From the NCBI GenBank assembly GCA_002440065.1, contig DJRK01000034.1, forward strand, positions 1 through 10,794: 10,794 nt of DNA, in the 5' to 3' direction. This document shows, piece after piece, positions 5,779 to 10,794 of the stretch. The notes under the pieces were generated by a model. It worked only from the letters and a program-made list of their open reading frames with translations. It was not told where the DNA came from and searched no databases. Source of the DNA: Atopobium sp. UBA6362 (GTDB taxonomy: Bacteria; Actinomycetota; Coriobacteriia; Coriobacteriales; Atopobiaceae). A program made the position numbers and the translations under genes. How positions within the stretch are numbered: the first letter of the stretch is position 1; each line of letters opens with the position of its first letter.

Positions 5779-6714
5779 ATGAACATACTCGTGCAGCTCC
5801 CCCTCTCGGACGCGCAGAAGGCCCGTCTCGAGGCCGCGGCGCCCGGCAGCCGCTTCACCTACGCGAAGCCCCGCGAGGTCACGGCGGCGCTCGTCCGCGA
5901 TGCCGACGCGATCGTGGGCAACGTCGCGCCCAGGCTCTTGGAGGGCGCGGACCGCCTCCGGCTCCTCCAGCTGAACTCCGCCGGCTACGACAAGTACGTC
6001 GCCACCGGCACCGTGCCCGCGGGCGCCGCCCTCTGCAGCGCGAGCGGGGCGTACGGCCAGGCCGTCTCGGAGCACGTCTTCGCCTCCGTCCTTGCCCTCA
6101 TGAAGAAGCTCCCCGGCTACCGCGACCTGCAACGCGACCGCGAATGGGGCGACCTCGGCGCCGTCTGCTCGCCCGCGGGCGCTCACGTCCTCGTCATGGG
6201 TGCGGGCGACATCGGCACCCACCTGGCGCGGCTCTTCTCGGCCGTGGGCGCACACGTGACCGGGGTCCGCTCCCGCGCAAGCGAGCCCGCGGCGCCCTTC
6301 GAGCGCATGGGGACGCTCGCCGACCTCCCGGGGCTCCTTCCCCAGGCGGACGTCGTCGCCGCCGTGCTCCCCAGCACGCCCGCGACCCGAGGCGTCGCCG
6401 ACGAGGCCTTCTTCGCCGCGATGCGGCCGGGCTCCTACTTCGCAAACGCCGGTCGCGGGGATCTCGTGGACCAGGCGGCGCTCGTCTCGGCGCTCGAGTC
6501 GGGACACCTTGCCGGGGCGGCCCTCGACGTGACCTCGCCCGAGCCCCTGCCCCGCGACTCGCCGCTGTGGTCCGCGCCCAACTGCCTCGTCACGCCGCAC
6601 ATCTCGGGCTTCTTCCACCTCCCCGTTACGCTCGACAACATCGTGGGCATAGCGGCCGAGAACCTCGCGGCGCTCGCGGCCGGCGAGCCGCTGCGCAACC
6701 GCGTCGACCTGTAG
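5779..6714 (+). CDS. D-isomer-specific 2-hydroxyacid dehydrogenase, NAD-binding
   Basis: Reversibly reduces a 2-keto acid to the D-2-hydroxy acid with NAD(P)H; cytoplasmic. The 311-residue product has a split N-terminal catalytic lobe (about 1-95 plus the C-terminal tail) around a Rossmann domain (about 97-275). The dinucleotide motif GAGDIG is at 141-146. The catalytic triad is in place: R226 (NAGRGDLVD), E255 (SPEPLP) and H274 (TPHISG). Substrate cannot be read from sequence; the short form resembles the glyoxylate/hydroxypyruvate reductase-like branch rather than SerA, as there is no ACT domain. An ATG at 5767 is in frame, but the ATG at 5779 has a perfect GGAGG 5 nt before it and that ribosome site overlaps the upstream ATG, so 5779 is chosen. 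The HAD gene follows 96 bp later. Confidence 0.9.
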   Translation: MNILVQLPLSDAQKARLEAAAPGSRFTYAKPREVTAALVRDADAIVGNVAPRLLEGADRLRLLQLNSAGYDKYVATGTVPAGAALCSASGAYGQAVSEHVFASVLALMKKLPGYRDLQRDREWGDLGAVCSPAGAHVLVMGAGDIGTHLARLFSAVGAHVTGVRSRASEPAAPFERMGTLADLPGLLPQADVVAAVLPSTPATRGVADEAFFAAMRPGSYFANAGRGDLVDQAALVSALESGHLAGAALDVTSPEPLPRDSPLWSAPNCLVTPHISGFFHLPVTLDNIVGIAAENLAALAAGEPLRNRVDL

Positions 6715-6726
6715 CCACGGCGCCCG

Positions 6727-6735
6727 TGCGATAAT
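6727..6735 (+). promoter_or_regulatory. Candidate extended -10 promoter for the HAD-AEC operon
   Basis: TGCGATAAT fits an extended -10 and lies 13 bp after the dehydrogenase stop, about 75 bp before the HAD start. No convincing -35 is present, as usual for extended -10 sites. If active, the HAD and permease genes can be transcribed without the dehydrogenase gene. Confidence 0.4.
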
Positions 6736-6810
6736 CCCAACGACCCTTAGCCGCAGGCGCGCCGGCCCGCATCGGGGCCCACGCGCCAAAAGCCAGAAAG
6801 AAGGACGTCC

Positions 6811-7707
6811 TTGCCCCTGCCCAAGCTCATAGCCTTCGACGTGGACGGAACCGTCTTCGCCAGCCCGACCAAGCAGTTCATGACGCCGCGCGTCGTCGCC
6901 GCCTTCGAGGCCGCCCACGACGCGGGCTGCACCATCGCCGTCGCCTCCGGCCGCCCCTTCGCCATGCTCGGCGAGCAGCTGAGCCGCGCCCCCTGGCTCG
7001 ACTGGGCCATCAACTGCAACGGCGCGAGGATTCGGCCGCTGCGCGGCGGCGAGCCCGGCCACGCCTTCCCCATCCCCCGCGACGTCTACTTCCCCCTCAT
7101 CGACGCGATCTGGGACGAGGGCGGCACCATGACCCTGCTCACGAGCGGCGGCCCCTTCATCGAGCGCCGCCGGCTCGCCCGCTTCGACATCGTGAAGGAC
7201 GCCCTGCGCACCGGCAAAATCGGGACCCGCGACCTCGAGGAGTTCCAGGCCGAGCACGCGCCCGGCAACCCCATCGACGAGCTCGTCTCGACCTACAACA
7301 TGGAGCCCATCGACTACGCCCCGGACCTCTTGGCGGACAACCCGGGCCTCGAGCTCGACAAGATCGACTGCGACGTCCCCACCGCCGACGCCGGCGACGC
7401 GCTCATGGCCCGCATGGAGGAGATCGGCGGGCTCGAGATCGCCCGCCTGACGCAGAAGGACTTCGAGGTCACGAGCGAGCGCGCCTCGAAGGGCAACGCC
7501 GTGGGCTGGCTCTGCCGCCACCTGGGCATTCCCGAGTCCGAGGCCGTCGCCTTCGGCGACTCGGGCAACGACCTCAGCATGGCGGGGCGCGGGATTGCCT
7601 TCGTCGCCATGGGCAACGCGACCGACGAGGTGAAGGCCGTCGCCGACGACCAGTGCGACACGGTCGCGAACGACGGGGTCGGCCGCTGGATCGAGGAGCG
7701 CCTGTAG
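6811..7707 (+). CDS. Cof-type HAD-superfamily phosphatase
   Basis: HAD hydrolase of the Cof/IIB class, 298 residues, cytoplasmic; relatives dephosphorylate sugar phosphates, FMN, PLP or other small phosphates, with unpredictable specificity. All four HAD motifs are visible: motif I FDVDGT with nucleophile D10 and acid/base D12, motif II ASGR (S46), motif III K227 in SKGNAV, and motif IV GDSGNDLSM (D250, D254). The C2 cap lies between motifs II and III (about 80-195). The start is TTG at 6811, supported by AAGGA 5 nt upstream; no ATG fits before the conserved DVDGT. Its TAG abuts the ATG of the AEC permease with zero bases between them, so the two are probably translationally coupled. Confidence 0.9.
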   Translation: MPLPKLIAFDVDGTVFASPTKQFMTPRVVAAFEAAHDAGCTIAVASGRPFAMLGEQLSRAPWLDWAINCNGARIRPLRGGEPGHAFPIPRDVYFPLIDAIWDEGGTMTLLTSGGPFIERRRLARFDIVKDALRTGKIGTRDLEEFQAEHAPGNPIDELVSTYNMEPIDYAPDLLADNPGLELDKIDCDVPTADAGDALMARMEEIGGLEIARLTQKDFEVTSERASKGNAVGWLCRHLGIPESEAVAFGDSGNDLSMAGRGIAFVAMGNATDEVKAVADDQCDTVANDGVGRWIEERL

Positions 7708-8679
7708 ATGGACGACCTGCTCTTTAGCCTGAACGCGACGCTCCCGATCTTCTTGATGATGATGCTGGGCTACTTCCTGCGCCGCGTGGGCCTCGTCACC
7801 GACGAGTTCGCCGACCTCGCGAACGCCTTCGTCTTCAAGGTCGCGCTGCCGCTCGTGCTCTTCGACGACCTGTACAAGATGGACATCGTGACCGGGTGGG
7901 ACGGCGGCTTCGTCGCGTTCTGCGCGCTGTCCACGATCGGCAGCATCCTCATCTGCCTGGCCGTCTCGCGCATCTGGCGGCGGGAGCCGTGGCGCGGCGA
8001 GTTCGTTCAGGCCTCGTACCGTTCGGGCGCCGCCTTCCTCGGCATCGCGTTCATCCAGAGCATCTACGGGAACGCCGGCGTGGCCCCGCTCATGGTCATC
8101 GGCGCGGTGCCGGTCTACAACGTCTCGGCCGTCGTGATCTTGCAGCTCATGCGGCCCGACCGAGAAAAGGGCGGCGAGTCGTCGGGGCGGCACGGGATCG
8201 ACCCGGCGCTCATGCGCTCGACCCTGCGCGGCATCGCGACGAACCCGATCATCCTGGGCATCGTTGCCGGCGTGGCCTGGTCGCTGCTGCGCATCCCCAT
8301 GCCCGCCGTGGGCGCGAAGGTCGTCTCGAGCATCGGCGGCATCGCCACGCCGCTCGGCCTCATCGCGCTCGGGGCGTCGTTCAGTTTCCGCAGCGCGCTC
8401 GCCGTGGGCACGCCGACGCTCGTTTCCTCGGCTATCAAGCTCGTGGGCCTCGAGGCCGTCTTTCTCCCCGCGGCGCTCGCCTTTGGCTTCACGGGGCAGA
8501 AGCTCTGCGCCGTGCTCATGATGCTCGGGCTGCCCTCGACGGTCTCGGGCTACGTCATGGCCCGCAACATGGGCTATAAGGGCGACGTGGGGTCGAGCGT
8601 CGTCATGCTGACCACGCTCCTCTCGGCCGTGACGCTCACGCTCTGGCTCTGGCTCGCCAAGTCGCACGGCCTCCTCTAG
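7708..8679 (+). CDS. AEC-family (auxin efflux carrier-like) permease
   Basis: Inner-membrane secondary transporter of 323 residues with about ten hydrophobic segments, the normal AEC size. Family signatures are the N-terminal LGYFLRRVGLVTDEFADLAN followed by KVALPLVLF, the mid-protein TPLGLIALGASFSF (about 215-229), and the C-terminal LPSTVSGYVMARNMGYKGD then TTLLSAVTLTLWLWL. Bacterial AEC members move dicarboxylates, malate, lactate-like acids or other anions; the substrate here is unknown. A D-2-hydroxyacid dehydrogenase just upstream makes an organic acid plausible but unproved. The ATG directly follows the HAD stop and has no clear ribosome site of its own apart from GGAGGAGCG-like bases in the end of the HAD gene (around 7693). 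A bidirectional terminator lies 150 bp downstream. Confidence 0.88.
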   Translation: MDDLLFSLNATLPIFLMMMLGYFLRRVGLVTDEFADLANAFVFKVALPLVLFDDLYKMDIVTGWDGGFVAFCALSTIGSILICLAVSRIWRREPWRGEFVQASYRSGAAFLGIAFIQSIYGNAGVAPLMVIGAVPVYNVSAVVILQLMRPDREKGGESSGRHGIDPALMRSTLRGIATNPIILGIVAGVAWSLLRIPMPAVGAKVVSSIGGIATPLGLIALGASFSFRSALAVGTPTLVSSAIKLVGLEAVFLPAALAFGFTGQKLCAVLMMLGLPSTVSGYVMARNMGYKGDVGSSVVMLTTLLSAVTLTLWLWLAKSHGLL

Positions 8680-8754
8680 CCCGAGGGACCCGGTTCGCAC
8701 GTTATGTGGGCCGAAATCGGCTTGCGGCATCGAAAACGGCGCCTTGGGTGCAAC

Positions 8755-8917
8755 TTTTCTTCGCTTTTGCGTGGCCCGATGCGGTATTGGGCCCGCCACG
8801 CACGCCGTCAAGGCGCTCAAAACACGGAAACCGGGCCTCGGGGATGCCCCCGAGGCCCGGTTTTCATGAAAGATAAGCCATCACACTTTTAATAGTCCAC
8901 GCAAAAGCGGAAGAAAA
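8755..8917. repeat. Inverted repeat enclosing the permease/feoB terminator
   Basis: TTTTCTTCGCTTTTGCGTGG at 8755-8774 recurs inverted at 8897-8917 with one extra base (20 of 21). The 122 bp between them contain the terminator hairpin. A second short pair, GTCCACG (8895-8901) with CGTGGAC (8928-8934), overlaps the right arm. Unlike elements 1 and 2 there is no 40-bp doubled arm and no clear central motif, though GCAAAAGC also occurs in the element 1 arm. It may be a degraded relative or an unrelated long hairpin. Confidence 0.55.
8828..8864. terminator. Strong bidirectional terminator between permease and feoB
   Basis: A perfect 13-bp GC stem (8831-8843 with 8848-8860) closes a 4-nt loop (ATGC). 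It is flanked by AAA on the left and TTTT on the right, so it can end transcription from both convergent genes. It is about 150 bp after the permease stop and about 115 bp after the feoB stop. Confidence 0.85.
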
Positions 8918-8977
8918 TGTCCGAACCCGTGGACGCAAGCCCCGCGCAGGCTCGATCACCCGTCGCCGGAGCCGCGA

Positions 8978-10794
8978 TCACGCGAGGCCGAGCACCATAC
9001 CCAGCGCGTGGACGATGAACGCCACGACCCAGGCGACGCACACCTGCAGCGCGAAGACCGCGACCGCGTAGCGCCCGCCCAGCTCCGACTTCACCGTGCT
9101 GATCGCCGCCACGCAAGGCGGGTAGAGCAGCGTGAAGCACAGGAACGTGAACGCCGTGAGCGGCGTGAACAGGCCCTGCAGCGCGGCGGCCGAGGTCGTC
9201 CCCAGGAGCACCGTGAGCGTGGAGATCACGCTCTCCTTGGCCATGAGGCCGCACACGAGCGCCGTCGACGCGCGCCAATCGCCGAAGCCCAGCGGCGCGA
9301 AGACAGGCGCGATCAGGCCGCCCAGCATCGCGAGCATGCTCTGCGACTGGTCCTCGACCACGTTGAAGCGCAGGTCGAAGGTCTGCAGGAACCAAATGAC
9401 CACGCTTGCCACGAAGATGATGGTGAACGCCTTCGTCACGAAGCCCTTCGCCTTGTCCCAAGCGAGCATGAGGGTTGTCTTGGCGCTCGGCATGCGGTAG
9501 TTGGGCAGCTCCATCACAAAGGGGACCGGGTCGCCCTTGAAGGCCGTGCGCTTGAGGATGAGGGCCACGACCATGCCGCAGCAGATGCCCAGGATATAGA
9601 GCCCGACCATCGCGAGCACGCTCCCGCGCGCAAAGAAGGCCGAGCACAGAAGGCCGTAGACCGGCAGCTTGGCCGAGCAGCTCATGAACGGCGTGAGCAT
9701 GACGGTCATCTTGCGGTCGTGCTCGGAGGGCAGGGTGCGCGTGGCCATGACGGCGGGCACCGAGCAGCCGAAGCCGATGAGCATGGGGACGAAGCTGCGG
9801 CCCGAGAGGCCGAAGCGGCGCAGGATCTTGTCCATCACGAAGGCGACGCGCGCCATGTAGCCCGAGTCCTCGAGGATGGACAGGAAGAGGAACAGCACCA
9901 CGATGATCGGCAAGAAGGACAGGACGCTGCCCACACCGGCGCAGATGCCGTCGACCACGAGCGAGTGGACCACCGGGTTCGTCCCGAAGGCGCTGAGCCC
10001 CGCGTCGATGCCGGCCGTCGCCCAGGCGACGAAGGTCTCCATGAGCCCCTGCAGCCACGCCCCGATTACCCCGAACGTGAGCCAGAACACGAGCCCCATG
10101 ATGAGCACGAACGCAGGCACCGCGGTATAGCGGCCCGTGAGCACGCGGTCGATGGCCTCCGAGCGCTTGTGCTCGCGGCTCTCGTGCGGCTTCACGACGC
10201 ACTCGTCGCAAACCTCGCCGATGAACGAGAAGCGCATGTCGGCCAGGGCCGAGAGGCGGTCGGTGCCCGCCTCCTCCTCCATCTGGCTGATGATGTGCTC
10301 GATGGCGTCGAGCTCGTTCTGGTCGAGGCCGAGCGCCTCGGTCACGAGCGCGTCTCCCTCGACGAGCTTCGTCGCGGCGAAGCGGACGGGGATGTTCGCC
10401 CGGGCGGCGTGGTCGTCCACGAGGTGGCAGATGCCGTGGATGCAGCGATGCAGCGCGCCGTGGTCGGGGCCGTCGGCCGCGCAGAAGTCGAGGCGCCCGG
10501 GGTGCTCGCGGAAGCGAGCGACCGTGAGCGCGTGCTCGACGAGCTCGCCGATGCCCTCGTTCTTCGCCGCGCTGATCGGCACCACCGGGATGCCGAGAAG
10601 CCCCTCGAGCCTGTTCACGTCGACGGTGCCGCCGTTGGACGTGAGCTCGTCCATCATGTTCAGGGCGAGCACCATCGGGCGGTCGAGCTCCATGAGCTGG
10701 AGCGTGAGGTAGAGGTTCCTCTCGATGTTCGTCGCGTCGACGATGTTTATGAGGGCGTCGGGGTTGGAGTCGAGGATGAACTGGCGGCTCACGA
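8978..10794 (-). CDS. feoB: Ferrous iron transporter FeoB, N-terminus beyond the right edge
   Basis: GTP-dependent Fe(II) uptake permease of the inner membrane, important under anaerobic conditions. The window holds about 605 residues; the true start, P-loop (G1) and early G-domain lie beyond 10794, so the GTG at 10792 is not the start. The visible part begins late in the G domain (DALINIVDATNIERNLYLTL), has G4 as NMMD and G5 in SAAK, then the GDI-like helical linker (to about 215). It then enters the membrane region at DRVLTGRYTAVPAFVL. Hallmarks of the paired Gate domains are present: GFGCSVPAVMATRTLPSEHDRK and PFMSCSAKLPVYGLL, with the conserved Cys residues. The C-terminus (LYPPCVAAISTVKSELG, then a last helix) is complete. 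No FeoC is seen downstream; FeoA, if present, is off the edge. Confidence 0.96.
   Translation of the reverse strand, partial: VSRQFILDSNPDALINIVDATNIERNLYLTLQLMELDRPMVLALNMMDELTSNGGTVDVNRLEGLLGIPVVPISAAKNEGIGELVEHALTVARFREHPGRLDFCAADGPDHGALHRCIHGICHLVDDHAARANIPVRFAATKLVEGDALVTEALGLDQNELDAIEHIISQMEEEAGTDRLSALADMRFSFIGEVCDECVVKPHESREHKRSEAIDRVLTGRYTAVPAFVLIMGLVFWLTFGVIGAWLQGLMETFVAWATAGIDAGLSAFGTNPVVHSLVVDGICAGVGSVLSFLPIIVVLFLFLSILEDSGYMARVAFVMDKILRRFGLSGRSFVPMLIGFGCSVPAVMATRTLPSEHDRKMTVMLTPFMSCSAKLPVYGLLCSAFFARGSVLAMVGLYILGICCGMVVALILKRTAFKGDPVPFVMELPNYRMPSAKTTLMLAWDKAKGFVTKAFTIIFVASVVIWFLQTFDLRFNVVEDQSQSMLAMLGGLIAPVFAPLGFGDWRASTALVCGLMAKESVISTLTVLLGTTSAAALQGLFTPLTAFTFLCFTLLYPPCVAAISTVKSELGGRYAVAVFALQVCVAWVVAFIVHALGMVLGLA

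Noticed and set aside
5749..8820. Very long open frame on the minus strand opposite the dehydrogenase, HAD and permease genes
   Set aside because: It is the complement of three well-recognised genes with strong G/C third positions, which keep the opposite frame free of stops. Its translation is Arg/Asp/Gly/His-rich low complexity with no domain.
8704..8892. 62-codon plus-strand open frame between the permease and feoB
   Set aside because: It runs straight through the 13-bp terminator hairpin, has no ribosome site, and its composition is unlike the real genes.

Overview
The window looks like a chromosomal segment of a high-GC, probably anaerobic actinobacterium. My best guess is class Coriobacteriia (Eggerthella/Adlercreutzia/Gordonibacter-like). 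The reasons are the extreme G/C preference at third codon positions in every gene, the actinobacterial pairing of pyrG with xerD, a ferrous-iron FeoB transporter, and the style of the intergenic repeats. This placement is inferred from composition and gene content, not from a search.

Layout. Bases 1-257 hold no convincing gene: a degenerate 12-bp tandem repeat, then a weak terminator for xerD. The minus strand then carries xerD (tyrosine recombinase, chromosome-dimer resolution) and, upstream of it, pyrG (CTP synthase). Bases 3011-3507 hold a ~220-bp inverted-repeat element. The plus strand then has a two-gene operon: an unrecognised, strongly basic 54-residue microprotein, and 2 bp later a ProX/YbaK-type prolyl-tRNA editing protein. 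Bases 4206-4649 hold a long GC hairpin, a second element of the same architecture, and the terminator of the next gene. Next come a minus-strand VanZ-RDD membrane protein and, divergent from it, a D-2-hydroxyacid dehydrogenase. These are followed on the plus strand by a Cof-type HAD phosphatase directly abutting an AEC-family permease. The permease converges on a minus-strand feoB that runs off the right edge without its N-terminus. A strong bidirectional terminator separates those two.

Most genes are ordinary housekeeping or accessory metabolism: nucleotide synthesis, translation quality control, acid/hydroxyacid metabolism and transport, and Fe(II) uptake. The least ordinary content is intergenic. 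Elements at 3173-3392 and 4362-4584 share an exact plan. Each has two copies of a ~23-27-bp unit at a 40-bp period, a ~90-bp centre holding the motif TTTTCAGGWAGCTYATCTG, and two inverted copies of the same unit, again at a 40-bp period. The unit differs between the two elements but is self-complementary within each. That is what a family of long structured RNAs, or of REPIN/MITE-like non-autonomous elements, would look like. The pair brackets the microprotein-proX operon. I do not recognise the family by name.
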